From: Plasmodium malariae
Lineage: Eukaryota; Apicomplexa; Aconoidasida; Haemosporida; Plasmodiidae
Direction: 5' to 3'
Assembly (NCBI RefSeq): GCF_900090045.1
Contig: NC_041785.1
Span: forward strand, 62,001-126,000
Length of the DNA stretch: 64,000 nt
The notes under the pieces were generated by a model. It saw only the letters and a list, made by a program, of their open reading frames with translations. It made no database searches and was not told the DNA's origin. Shown here one piece after another: positions 1 through 14,036 of the stretch (positions are counted from its first letter, which is position 1; every line of letters starts with the position of its first letter). A program made the position numbers and the translations under genes.

Positions 1-3000
1 TATCGAACTACTTAATCTATGTAGAAATATATATTCTAAAAGCAAACAAGGTGTGATTTTTTATTTTTGCACCTTAATATTTGAAAATCATTATTTTTAA
101 TTACGTTTAAGTTATACATTCCATCTAAAAGAAATTTTTTTACATTCATATACATAGATTTTTAAATTTTTTTTTTAATATATATATTCCAAAGTGATAT
201 AAAAATATTAAAAAAAAAAAAAAAGTTTAAAGGTAAAGCAGATATATAATTGTTACATTAAATTTCATTAATTTAAAAATATATCAATTGAAGCAAATTT
301 ACTAATTATATATATATGATATAATATGCTTAAATTGTGAAATAATAAAAATATATTCAACTAAGATATATTACTTAGTGATTATTCAATTCATAATATT
401 AGAAAGAATAAATTACTTTTTATATATTCTTTTGAAAATACATAATCACAGAAACATATTTTACATGGTAACTGAAATGAATGAGTATAAATATATTATT
501 CCAATATTTATCTCTTACATATTGTAACCATTAGAAATTTAATTATAAAAAAGTTTTATAAAAAAATATTCCAGTCAAAAGAACATTCACTTTATATTAT
601 TGATGTCCTTAAAAATTACTATCTTTCCAGTTAATAATTAAAACTTAAAAAACAAACAGATGAAACCAAAATACTATTTATAATTTACAAAAACAAGGAA
701 AAAAAAATTACATATATTAAAATTAACATAATTTGATATTTTAATATGTATATTAGTTTCATTATAACTTTTATGAAGACACTCAGGTTCTATTTTTTCG
801 AACATTTTGAACAGCTCACATTTTTTCTCTCACCTAATTCTTATGTATATAATGTGCTTTAATCCATTATAAAAATTTATAATAATCTATACACAAAAAT
901 TGTAAATATATTATGAAAAATAAGTGCACTATATAATAAAATACTGCTAAATATTTACTTATAAATATTGTTATTTTTAGAAACATTTATTGATCCTATG
1001 TATTTTTTGATCTATTTATTTTAAGAAACAATAAGTTATTCATCTAGATTATTTACATTCTCTAAATAAAGAGACCATATATAAAAATATTAATTTACAG
1101 GGAAATATTTAATTTTTCCCTTATATATATGTCATATGTCTTTGTTGTTTATAATATAACAGTAGTGTTTAAATACTTTTCTAATTATGTCATGTTTATG
1201 TTTATTTAATAATATTATTAATACTTAGTACATACATATAAAAGAAGATAAATATAATATTAGATTACAATTTCCATAACATCATTTCATGTTTATGAAA
1301 ATTGTATATTCTAACATATGCAATAAGTAATGCGTTCATTTAAATAAGCATTTTTTATCCAATTTATTGTGTAACTTGGTTTCAACCGTAACTTGAATGG
1401 ATCTATTCTTTTGTTGTTCAACAAAGGTAAAATTCCTGAAAATCCCCCCTTTTTTATATTTTTAACACATTTTATATTCGTTTTAATTTTAGTAAATTTT
1501 TATTTTTCAATTAATATATATAGTATGCTTATATATGGTGAAAAATATTATTTATTATATAATATCCATATAAATGTACGTGTTATATAAAAATGAAATA
1601 TTTTTTGTACATAAACGGAAAACGTTAAAAATGAATATAATAGTAATAAAAATCGTATGGCTAGGTTCTAACACATGAACAGCTTAAAATATACTAATAA
1701 ACTAAATGAACCTGTAGAATCTCAATGATACATCATTTATGTCAAATACTCTTTCTAAGATAGCGTACCATTGGTACAAACTCTTTCTGAACTACTACAT
1801 TTGGATATATTTGTTTATATCCTTTAATAACATTAACATATATTGCAGTATTTTTAATATTATTTATTTAAAAATATAAATTATTCTATTCAAATATTTC
1901 AAGCACATCTTTACAAATATCCAATCTCCTCAGACAAGACATTAATATCGTAATAGTGATGTATTGAAAAATATGTAATATTTTCTAATAATAGCTTATG
2001 TTATTTTAATTTTCCTATTCTATTCAATAAAAAACAAATATAATGATTTCAAAATATTCAGATAATAAAAATGATTAATAAAATAGCTTGAATTCTGAAA
2101 ATAATCTAAAATATTCACGTAACAACAGGTGTTATATAACATGTTATATTGTAGTAAATTCGTATTTATAAATGTTCAATAATAAGGATCGTTCCGCATA
2201 TAACATAAAGTAATAAAAAACTTAAAGAAAGTGTTTTTTTAGAAAATACCAAAAAAAAAAAAAGATTATAACAACTTTTTTTAATATTAATATTGTAGAA
2301 GCAGTATCGTATAAATGAGTACAGATCTAAAAGAACGACAAAACTTTAGCGTAATAAGACTCGTTTGAACAAGTTTACAAAGGTAAAAGTAAAAAATATA
2401 GGAAATCAAAAAAAAAATATTTATGAAAAGTTATATTTTATAAAGTAGATACATATAAATTGTGAAAAATCGTCAATTCTAATTTGATATACTGTACCTA
2501 TATTATCATTTAATACACCCATTCACAAAAAGCGTATTACTTTTTATAAGCAACTCATCCATATTATATGTATAAATGGAAATCTAAGAGAAAAGACGAA
2601 TTAATAATTATAAAATATTAACGTTAATAATAGCTGTAACAAACTTACAGATTAATCATTAAATTAACTAACTTTTCTTAATAATAAATATAACTTGTCC
2701 TTTTATATATAATTGAACTTAAGTAATAACATTTGTACTTATTTAATTAAATATTGTGAATGTAATAAATTATTGAACACCAATTTTAAATTATCTTTGT
2801 TAAAATCATAGAATTTTATATTAAATGAATTGAAAATATTGCAATTATATGTAAATCAAAAGGAGTAAACATATTATTTAAAACATAATTATATTATCAA
2901 ATATTTTACATTAAGAAAACAAAGACAAATAAAATTTATTTCATATTTGTTGAAATCATATATATATATATATAAGTTACTTTTATAGAGTGTTTCGATT

Positions 3001-5551
3001 CTATATTTATATCTACAACTAAAATAATATATGTAAAATTAAAATATATCATAAAATAAATTTTTTCATATACATTATTTTTAAGGATGTATTCATTATT
3101 AGAGGGTATTAATTATTATATATATGTATGTCATATAATATGAACTATAAATTTTAATACGTAAATTCTATTTATAGTAATATATATCACAGTTACTGCG
3201 TTGTTCTTTTATACATAATTAATAAGAAAAAAATATGTTATATTATTTAAAGTTACTAAAAAATGTAACATTGTATTAGCTGCATATATATTTCATCTTC
3301 ATCCTCTACTTCATCATATATATCCATTGATATTCTCTTAGTATAATTTATGTGAAATATTTACCTATCATTATATATATTTTATTGTTAAATATTTTTT
3401 AAATAAATAATATATTCGTGCCATTATGAAGGAATATTTAATAACTAATATGAATATTTATTAATTTTTTCATTGCTTTTAATTAAATGTAAACGGTGAA
3501 CTCCATTAATATAAATTAAATTTGTTCATATATTACAACAAAATAATGAGAAATATATTTAAAAAAAAATTTTCTATATATATATTTATAAAACAATAAA
3601 AATACAAAATATACATATATTTATAAGATAATAAAAAATAAAATAAAGAAGAAAAAAAAAAAATATTGTTATATAAATATTTAAAGCAATTAACTTGAAT
3701 TTCTTCCAGTAGGTTCTCATATATTTAAGAAAATAATATATTGTTTTATGTGACCTCATATGCATCTAATATTATATGTTATTTATGTAGTAGTATCACA
3801 TATATAATATATTCAAACATAAAGATTTAAAAATATAATTACTAGAAAAAAAATAAAATATTTTTACGTATATTCCCACATGTAGGCTTATTAATCAAAA
3901 TATATTTAAAATAAATGAGTTATAAAGTAAGGAAATAAAACAAAAAAATATATAAAACAAAAAATTTGTATAAATATAAATTCGGAAATTAGAAATGAAT
4001 AAAACCTATTATCCTTTAATGTAATAGACTCATTAAACATTAACATAATAACTTAATTTTGTATGGGAAGTAATTATTTACATAAATTTATAATTAATAT
4101 GCATTTATTTATTAACGTACTCACTATTCTATAACTCTTGTGTACTAGTTTCAAAAGAAAAATTAAAATTAGTAACTGTATTTTTAAATTATGGTTCATT
4201 AACCTATGATATTCTCAATACATTTAAAATTTTATGTAATTCCATATAGTGACTCATATATTAAAATGTATTATAAAATAATATATTAACTTTTTCTTTT
4301 TTTATGGTAAAACATATTTGTCATTGTTGTTTAAATGATATTCTCATATAGTTATGCAAAATAAAAACAAAAAATAAAGGTGATTTTTTTGATATATTCA
4401 TTAGAATATATCTCTAAATAATTACAAAAACAAAATTAGAGGGTTCAATATTTTTTATATAATTTAATATAGTATAATAATTCATTTACATGGAAATATA
4501 ATATTATTATTATTATTCATTAAAAAATTATAATTTAATTTACTACTTTTTTAAATGTACAGAATAATTAATTTTGTTATAAAAATATCCAGAAAATTAT
4601 TCTTATTTCGAATAAATAGATGTCTTTTCTTTCATTATTTAATATACCTAAACATTCATTTTATTAATTAAAATATTTCCGAAATGAAATCATTCATAAA
4701 CAAAAGAAGTAATATGCATGTACAGAACATATATATATGAAATAAATTACTCTATTTTAAAATTTCTTAATGGAATTATATATATACCTCAAATAATTCA
4801 ATTTTAGATAAGTGATATATATATATAATAATGAGTGTCAGTTACAATTTAATTATGTGGTTTCTAGTATCATAGCAAAAATTTAGTATAATTTATATAT
4901 TATCTATTCTGATCCTTAGACATAAGTAGTAAATACGTAAAAGAATTAACAAAATAATTATGGCAAAATTATAGCTAATATTAAAAATAAATAACAAAAA
5001 TAATATAATAAAATATAAACATACTAACAGTACTAATAATTATGTGTTTTTTAGATTATATAGTTTCAGAGAAACATAATAATACGGTGAATTATTTGTA
5101 TTAATACGTACAATTTTATTTATATTTTTTGGTTATCATTAAAAAAAAAGGAAAAAATGCAGTATATTAATAATGTTTTTCCATAATGAATTGTATATTA
5201 CATGATGCATCTCATATGTAGGTTTATATTGTTAGCAACTTGACTTTCTCTTTATATATAAAACATGAAATTGTTCATAAAAATATTTACTTGTATTAAA
5301 TATTAATGTAGTTTTAGGTAAATATCTAGTTATTATATTTTTAAGGTTAATATAAATAGATTATAAAATAAATAGTAGTGCATTCATTATTTAATATTTC
5401 ATATAAAAATTATTATGTAAATGATAATTTTATAATTTCTTTTAATTAGGAAATATTAATTTAACAATATGCTTTTGTAAAATATAAAGTAATAAATTTT
5501 TATTTTTCTTTCAGATATATATTCAGAGCACACTGTAATATTATAGTCACC
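1..5551. other. Gene-free subtelomeric AT-rich DNA
   Basis: I see no gene in these 5.5 kb. The short open frames are AT-rich chance frames without splice sites or family motifs. The first ~0.7 kb resembles DNA about 0.7 kb upstream of the fam-m starts near 17.5 kb and 52.07 kb: all three carry a run like tttttgtaccataat followed by alignable sequence. This suggests that the left edge cuts through another copy of the fam-m/fam-l unit. A 27-codon acidic frame on the minus strand near 3270-3355 is the only other possible coding trace. Confidence 0.6.
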
Positions 5552-8037
5552 ATGGAAAAATGTTTTAACTCGGTAATATTAATTATTTTTTAAGATTCAT
5601 AATTTTAATTATAAATTGCATATATACTATAAAATTATAACATATCTACCATAAATAATAATGCCTAAATAATTCATAATAATTCTAAATTTAGTACCCA
5701 GTTGTTCAGGGTTTTACAACATTAAATTTGTATACACAACAAGAATTTAAACGAGTTGGTGCTAATATTATATCTCAAGTCTCTTCTTTAAAAAGTGAAA
5801 ATAAAAAAGAAAAATTTAGAGAAAAATGCAAGAGCCTGGCTGATTATCTAATTAATACGAAAGATCCATATAGGCGTTATCAAGAATATATTTGGAAAGG
5901 AGCACTAAGAACTTGGTATAGTAAGAACTTTACAGGGATTACTCAACATGGTGGATGTTTTATGATTTTTAACAATGAAGAAAAAAATCTTTTAGAATTA
6001 ATTTATGATGCTTATGATTTCTGCGAAAAAAAAGAAAAATATATGCAAATACTAAGTAAGTATAAAAAAATATAATAGTAGCATATATGACTGTAATGGT
6101 GATCAGAAATGTTTTAGTAAATGTAGCGAATATGAAACGTGGTTTGAATATAGTAAGATACAACTTCAGGATAAAAGGAGTTTCATTGAAAAAAGCTGCA
6201 AAAACAAAAAGGAACTATTGGAACTTCCAAGAACCAAATGCAACATACTGAAATCTGAAACATTTAATCAAACACCTGTATGCATATTTAACCCTCCAGC
6301 TGTACCTGAAGATTCTCAGTCTAAATCAAAAAGTGTGGAATCAGAAGAAGATAATATTAAGGGTCAAGTTCTATCTGCATCTGATAATCAAAAAAACAAA
6401 GAAGATTCATCTACAAATTCAGATAAGGATGAAGATAAAATCTCTACAAAAGTTGAAGTTCTAAATAAGGAAACCAAAACAAGTCAAATTAGTCTTACAG
6501 AAAATGAAACACCACATTTTTTACAGTCTGAATCTATAAGTCCACGATCTCAAGATTCAATAAAACGCCATGATACTGAAATTATGTCATTACCTCCTAA
6601 AGGGTCAAATTCTGTCTCACTAACTCCTTTCCCCACACACCCTATAATTCAAAGTAATGCTACTAATAATTTTTTTATATTTTAAATAATTAAACTAAAT
6701 AATATATATATTTATAAAATTATTATAGGTCCCAAAGCAAATTCACATAAGATATATATATCACATATTTTAATAAGTTTTTAGTAATTATAATATTTTC
6801 CATTTTTATTAAAGTAAAATTAAATTTAATTATTAAAACTATAATAAACATTTGATTATTATAATAATTTATACTATAAATGATTTATTATTACATTAAA
6901 GCACGTATTAATAGGTCTTTTTAAAAAAAAAAGAAGATAAAAAAAAAACAAACAAAATTTCTGAAGATTCTACTACCTTCGCGATCTGACAGAAAAAACA
7001 TGTTTTTAACAGATGACCCTTTTAGAGGATCAATATTTGATGATGATGAAATCATAAAAAAAATAGAAATACATGAAGAACACAAAATAAAAAATGTAAA
7101 CACGACAAATATAAAAAAGAAAAGATCAAAAACTATAATAGAAGTACATATGGAAGTACTCAATGAATATAAAAAGGATGAATGGGAATCAACTAAAGTA
7201 GAATTATTAGAAATATGCATAGAAGAGATCATGAAAGAGCATTATAGAACATATAATAATATAACAAATAATGAACATATGGAGAATATTAGTAGTAGCA
7301 ATGAGAATGAAAAAAACAAAATACTATGGAATAAGTGGAGCAAAGCAAATAGAAGTCTTTCTAAAAATCTTAGAAAAGCATATTGGTTTATAAATTTAAA
7401 AAATGAATGGAAAAATGAAAAATCTTCCTTAAAAAAAACTGAAGAATTTAATAAGAATCATAAAAAAGAAATTCAAAAACTTCCATTTATAGAAAGAGAG
7501 AAAGAGTTATGGAAACGGTGGATATCAAAAAAAATTATTATTATAGAACAATATATTGAACAGGACTTGTCTGAGGAAATAACAGAGGAATTACAAAATA
7601 TGTCTTGTGAATATGAAAATGAAGGAACTCACGAATATAAAACTTTGATAAATACAAGAGAAGTGGAGAACAAAGGTTATAAAGAATTATATAAATATAT
7701 AAAAAAAAAATTACTAACAAAATTGTGCATACTCGTACTTATGCTAATATTAGATGAATGCCAACAAGAAGAACATATGGAATATAAGGAATCCTATTTG
7801 GATAATTCCATAAATGAATGGAAAAAGGAAGAAATAACAAAAAATATAAATGATATGAGCGCAGACGCTTCGGAAAATAAGGAAAACAGCGGTGATAAAG
7901 TAAATACGAAAAATATGGAAAATATTAGTTATATATGGAAGGATAATTTTAGAAAAGAGTTAAAATATTGGACTACAGAAGATGATACATATGTAAATTC
8001 CATGAATAGTGATAATTACGCAAGCAAATACTATTGA
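5552..8037 (+). pseudogene. STP1: STP1 protein, frameshifted (possible pseudogene)
   Basis: STP1 is a subtelomeric Plasmodium protein with a cysteine-containing N-terminal region, a variable middle, one membrane segment and a tryptophan-rich C-terminal domain. It is expected at the infected-cell surface. Exon 1 is 5552-5572 (MEKCFNS), followed by a gt-ag intron at 5573-5694. Exon 2 starts at 5695 and carries the family block TQHGGC near 5950 and FCEKKEKY near 6020. At an A7 run (6063-6069) the frame moves by one base, and the other frame continues with the cysteine-rich part and a Ser/Thr/Pro-rich middle to a stop at 6683. A membrane-like stretch lies at 6729-6813, broken at T5 (6778-6782). 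The next intron ends at 6914, and the C-terminal exon (LKILLPS, then FLTDDPF, then Trp-rich to 8037) is reached only by changing frame in the A-runs at 6923-6953. The coding content is well preserved and every break falls in a homopolymer. Sequencing error is therefore as likely as true decay. Confidence 0.88.
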
Positions 8038-11000
8038 ATAAAAGAAAAATGAAATATATAAATTCATAATATACATCTAAAATATATTTCCATAATATTT
8101 ATCTATAATAAGATGACTCCTATGAAATACATTTTATACATTGTTTTGATATCGTAAGGAAACCCTGGAAAGTAGAAGGTAAAGTAATAGATAATATAAG
8201 AGAAAAAACAAAGATGATATATATTGTTTAAAATGAGGGTATATAAAATATATTTCATTTATATATACATTTTTTTATTCGTACTAGAATACACATAAGA
8301 ATCTTATATCAATACTTGATTCAATAAAAATTTTCAGATTTATGTATATATATATATATAATAAAAAAAAAATTAATATTAATATATTCCGAAAATATTA
8401 TACTTATAAGAAAATATTAAAATTTTGAAAAATAAATAAAAAAAAAAAAATAATTCAAAAATACTATTTTTTAATTAATATACCATCACCATCACTTAAA
8501 TTTATATAATTCTATTTTATTCCATTCGTGATTAATATATAGTTATTTTCACACTCAGAAAGGTACTTAGTTGTTTCCTTTAAACATTCCCTTTTTTATC
8601 CATGTCAATTTTAAATAATATAAAAAATTTGTGAATGAAAAAACATATACTTTAAAACATATGAAAGCATAATAAAAATATATATATAATTTATATAATT
8701 CATTATATCATAAAAAAATATAAATTATGTACATAATAACATTGTACTAAGCTAGTATAAGTCAATATATATAGAACGTTAATACTATTCGTTTATTATA
8801 AAACATTAATCCTTTATCTGTTATATATATAAGATTTTTTTTTAATTATTTATGTTTTCAAAAAATCAAGGAGCAATTTAAAAGAAATTTTTTTTAATAA
8901 AGAATTTAATTTAAAACATAAATACTATATTTTATAATACATGCAAAATGTTCACATGTATATATATTTATAGAAACATATCATTTTTTTTTTCTGCATA
9001 TATAACTTTTATTAAAATGAATATTTACTAAATCATTGAAATTATTAAAAATGTTAAAAGTGATAATAATGAAAATATACTGATTATATAACTTACTATT
9101 TAACGTTCATTCAATATTTTTCAAAACGATATAAAACAATTAATAAAAATAGTTCTTTTAGTTTTCTTAATTTTTTTTAATTCACACATTATAATTCAAT
9201 AACATCTTTATGAAATTAAAAAAATACAAGTTGAATATGAATATGTGCATAACTTAAACAGTACTCAATTGATAAGTTCCAACAATTTTTTAAAACCAAG
9301 GAAAATAAAAAAAAATATATTAATTTTATAGTAAATATAAAAAATATAATTTATTTTTATTTGTTTCCTTTAAATTAAATTTATGATTTCATTCTTATTA
9401 TGTTCTATTAATAAGAAATTTTTAATTATTTTCTTTTTATGTATTAAAAAGAACATTTTAATTTTTATTTTCATCTTTTTCCTTTTTTTATGATTTTTGT
9501 AATTACACAATACTATTCCTTTTTTTTCCTATGAAGTTAATAATATTAATCGTTTTTAGACTTTTTTGTATTATTTTTTAAATTACATCCATATATATTA
9601 ATATTTATGAAATAAACTAATACTAGATTTATCTGTGAAAATATGAAATCCATTTAGATATTTAATAATTTTTTACTGTTACCATATACCTTAAGAAACA
9701 TAAATTTTTAATTACTGCTTTATAATATGTAAAAATTTTAATAAGATTATGTTGTCTATTTTTTAAAAAATACCACTGATTCAGTAATATAATTAATAAT
9801 TAATATAACAAAAAACTATTTTTCTTATATATTATAGTTATCTCGCTCAAATATTGCAATTTTAATTGAAATATATATATGCACCTGTAATATGACATTG
9901 TTATAATACATAAAAAAAATATATTATGATATATTTATAATAATTTATTAATACAATAATTATTTTTAGATATTAATACGTTTAATATTTCAACAAATTT
10001 AAAAAAATGAATATAATTTTGACATTTTCATTTTATATTAGTAGAAATAAAAATATAGATCCTATTAAGTATATTAGTTAAGTATAAATAAAAAAACTTT
10101 CAAATCGTACTTTTACGCTTTATCATATAATATACATATGACATGTATTTTTAATTATTATAAAGTTTACATTACAACTACAATAAGCATTTTCGATTTT
10201 TTTTATTTTTGATAATTAATATGCTCACCTAATAAAATTTTTAATTTAACTAAAATTATTTAAAATTAATTTAAGTACGTTAAAAGTATATTAAATATGA
10301 AAAATTATTAAGGAATATTAATATATGCATACGTATGAATGTAGTTATTAATTAAAATATATATCGTTAAAGCACAACTGTTATGTTTTGGAATATATTG
10401 TGCACAATAAAAAACCCCGAATATTCTATTAAACAAAACATATTTATAAAAATTAGTAAAGCATTATAATAACATAATAAATGAAGAATTATTTGAAATA
10501 TAAAAATAATAGTATACTTAATAGTAAGAAAAAGATAGTAATATATTGAGAAACATAGAATATCTATCATTAAATAACAATAAAAAACATTTATTTTAAC
10601 AATTTTAACAATTATTGTACTATTTCAGCCTCTACACTTTTTATGACGAAAAAGATATTTCATTCCATATATGAAATAATAATAAAAATAAATGCTTTTT
10701 ATTCCATTTTTTATTTTTTTTTAAAATATATTTGTTTATATGCCAAATATATTAGTACAATTAAGATAACTTATAATTTATGTATTACACAAAATATATA
10801 TAATCGTAAGATATTTTAGAACAAATAGTTATATAAAAAAAGGGGAAATTATATAATATTATTCTCTAAGTACTTTGAAATAAATATTATTATTATGTTA
10901 AACTAATCTCTCATATAATGATCATAAAGAAAATAGAAATGATATACACAAAATTGGGAAATATTGTGACATTAATCCTCGCAATTATTTTATTACATAT

Positions 11001-12089
11001 GGAAATAAAAATACGTATTATAAACAAGTTTACTAATGGTATATATGATATATAGATTATGGTGATAAATTTTTATTAGCTTATTAATACATATATTTGT
11101 TATCCTATAAGCACTAACGATTTCAGTAATAAATTTTATTAAATGAGTTAAGATAATTAATAAATATTTTTTTATTTTTAATATATAATTATAATCAATT
11201 TAATGTACAAAAACACCTAATTTTTCTGCATATATTTATTTATCTAATATAAAAAAATATATTATGCCATGCTGCAATATTCTAAAGAAGTAAAATTTTA
11301 ACTTCTACTTGTAATACAACGGATAGAATTAGCAAATTATTTTAATATTATACGATATAGTCGATCCATGGAATATTACGCTTATAATTAAAACAATTTT
11401 TTTGAGGATGTATATTTTAAATTTAACAAATAAACTCCCATTTTCAAATACTTTTTCTTAAATTTCCTTTTCATTTAATTAAATTTTAATTTTCGTAATA
11501 TTCGTGAAGTTCAGTTTGTTAAACAATATATATATTATTATGACATATTATAAATATTAAATGAAATATTATGAACCGTATTAATTTAATTTAAAAAAAT
11601 AATAATAATAAATATGAAAATTATATACATAATAAATAGATAAAATTTATCGTATTTTAGAAGGCCCCAAGTGGTACCTAAATATATATTTAATATAGTG
11701 GGCAATTTATATGAGAATGAACTAAAATTAATTTATTTTTTGTATAATATATCAGTTCAATTGTATAAACTTCACACAAATAAAAAAATGGAAAAGTGCA
11801 TTTTTCTCTATAATATTTTTTATTTACAACAAAATAACCATGTTTTTAAAATTATCACTTTATAAATTAAAAGCGCTTATTTTATCTTTTACTAACTACT
11901 CTACCTTATTTTAATATTAATTAAAAGTAAAGAGGCAATTTTCTTAAGTAATTTTGTTTTTAAAATTATATGTATTAAAAAAAGGAATAAACCTGATATA
12001 AACATATTATATATATATTTACATTTATATAAATATTAATATTTTACCAATTTAATATTCGTTATTTGATTCACGTACTCTTACATACA
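8038..12089. other. Intergenic, no gene seen
   Basis: About 4 kb of AT-rich DNA lies between the STP1 gene and the PIR gene. The ORFs at 10367-10570 and 11671-11865 are low-complexity frames without family motifs. From about 11640 the sequence aligns with 46130 onward (for example a shared actaaaattaatttat near 11715 and 46215), which marks the left visible end of the 34.5-kb-offset duplication. Confidence 0.6.
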
Positions 12090-13238
12090 ATGACATCTGG
12101 AAGTACCTATGAAAACGTAAAATTAATTTTTATTTTATAATTATTATATATATTGTTGTACTCAATGGTTCATTGTTCTTGAAATGATATATAAATATAC
12201 TTAATGAAAATGTAATTTTGTCTATTTATATATTATTATTATATATTTTCATATTTTGGAAGAATACTGTAACACTATATCTTAAATATAGAGATGACTT
12301 TGATAATAAAGCTATACCAGATACTCAGAATAGTAGTGGACATAAAGAAAATCCTGCAAGGAAATATATGCATATTTATTCTGATGATGGTGATTTAGTC
12401 AATACATGTCAAGAAATTGGTAGATATTTAATTGAAATAAATGAACACTATAAATATGATAGACACAATCGTTGTAAATACTTAAATTACAGGATAAATT
12501 CAGACCAAAAATATAATAATCCTAGTTGGTTTAAGGAATATGAACAATTTTCGTCCCAAATAGATAATGTATGCAAGAAAGAAATAAAAAAAATTGATTT
12601 TCACATTTTAAGAAAACTTGAGAACTTATACAAATTATATAAGGATTTTAACAGTTTTATTACTCAAGAAAAAACCACTAGTAGTAATTGTGAACATCCT
12701 AAAAATTGTTATGATTTTTATATTGAACATTACAGGGAATGTGAAGGAAATGTATATAACGAATTTTGCGGAGAATTAAGAAATTTTAAGGAAGTATATG
12801 ATTAACACACGGAGAATCTAACTACTTATCCTCATGTACCAAAAATTTTAGTACCTCCAAAAAGTTATGTTTTTGCTTCCAGTTTAACAACAACTGTTGT
12901 ATTATTAACATCTTTTATTTTATTTTTTTTATATAAGGTTAATTAAAATTATTCTTAAAATAAAGAATATTCTATTACATTACGTTTCTTCATTTTCATA
13001 AGTAATTACCAAAACAAAAAAATTATATTTTTAAGAATGTATTTATTTTCTTTTTTTCATATAGTTTACTCCAGTGAAATCATGGTTAAATATTCATTTA
13101 AAAAGTAAAAAAACAGTTGAACTTGAAGAAGTTAATAAAGAATCAAGAGAATCTTTAAAAAATATCTTCGAAGACGTTTATAAAAATTATGAACGAAGTG
13201 TATATGATATAGGTTATCAAACTCAAGGGCATACTTGA
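12090..13238 (+). pseudogene. PIR protein with one premature in-frame stop
   Basis: PIR proteins are variant antigens shared by Plasmodium species and exported to or near the infected red cell surface. The three-exon layout is complete: exon 1 12090-12116 (MTSGSTYEN), intron 12117-12262, exon 2 12263-12937, intron 12938-13064, exon 3 13065-13238. All junctions are gt-ag and phase 0. Exon 2 holds the cysteine-bearing ectodomain (CQEIGRYL near 12405, NCEHPKNC near 12690), then a membrane segment at ~12875-12937. Exon 3 opens with FTPVKSWL, the usual start of the PIR cytoplasmic tail. The only defect is TAA at 12803-12805, after residue 189 of ~291. Reading continues in the same frame beyond it through VPKILVPPKS to the membrane segment. 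A single C-to-T or G-to-T change in a sense codon would explain this. It could be a recent pseudogene, a truncated secreted form or a base error. The decayed partner is at 46600-47723. Confidence 0.9.
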
Positions 13239-13932
13239 TACAAATCATTATAATTTATATTATTTGCAACAGAAAAACTAGTACTCAGTTGTATCAAAGC
13301 TACATACTCGGAGAAATTTATTAATAAATAATATTAACTAAAAGTAAACAAATAAATAAATTTTAAGAAAAATTACAATAATAATGATATAAAAATTAAA
13401 TAAAGAAAAGATGATTATAAATGCAATAATATTATGAGAACCAGTAACACAAAAATCCATTTACACATTACTTTTTCATTAAAATGCATAAACGATAATT
13501 TTATAATTTAAACATATAACACAAGATTATTCAGTAAATATTTATTTCCTTATAGAATAATATGAAGTAATGATTATTAGCTATGTACTAAAAACAAAAG
13601 GAAAAAAAGTTAAGTAGACATATAAATATTAATCATAACATGCATAATATTATTACATAAACAGAAAAAGGAAAACCATAAAATAAAAACCTCATTTAAT
13701 AAATAAACAATTAATATATTTTATATATAACTAACTTTATTTTAATTTCTTATTATTAGTTGTTTTTTTTTGCAATTACATAGAATTAAATATTTAACAA
13801 ATTATGCACACATTTTAACATTTTTACTTTTATCTGCTAGATATGATGTAAAGCATTGTAATAAGGATAATTATAATTTACTATAAGGAATATCGATTTT
13901 ACTGCCGATTAAAATTTAAATGGGAACAATAC

Positions 13933-14036
13933 TATCCATTGTTTAATAATTTATAAATAAGATCTTCTAGAGCATCGCTCTTTAATTTTTTGCTCCCTTA
14001 ATATCCTTTTATTTGTACATCATCTAAGTAAACAAA
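13933..14036 (-). pseudogene. Small coding relic, family unknown (copy A)
   Basis: Reading the minus strand from ~14036 gives LDDVQIKGY, a stop, then a fragment whose core is KSDALEDLIYKLL, ending at a stop near 13935. The partner region 48435-48533 reads a matching fragment (core NNNALVKYINKLL) at the same place in the duplicated block, between the PIR and the fam-m gene. Conserved protein-like content between two diverged copies suggests that both descend from a real gene. I do not recognise the family. No reliable first exon is visible in this copy. Confidence 0.38.

Noticed and set aside
1393..1590. 65-codon ORF on the plus strand
   Set aside because: Low-complexity F/I/L/Y-rich frame, no splice sites or family motif; length expected by chance in this composition.
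5969..6163. Minus-strand ORF inside the STP1 gene
   Set aside because: Shadow of the STP1 coding strand.
6921..7232. 103-codon minus-strand ORF
   Set aside because: Antisense shadow of the STP1 C-terminal exon; hydrophobic composition arises from its lysine-rich codons.
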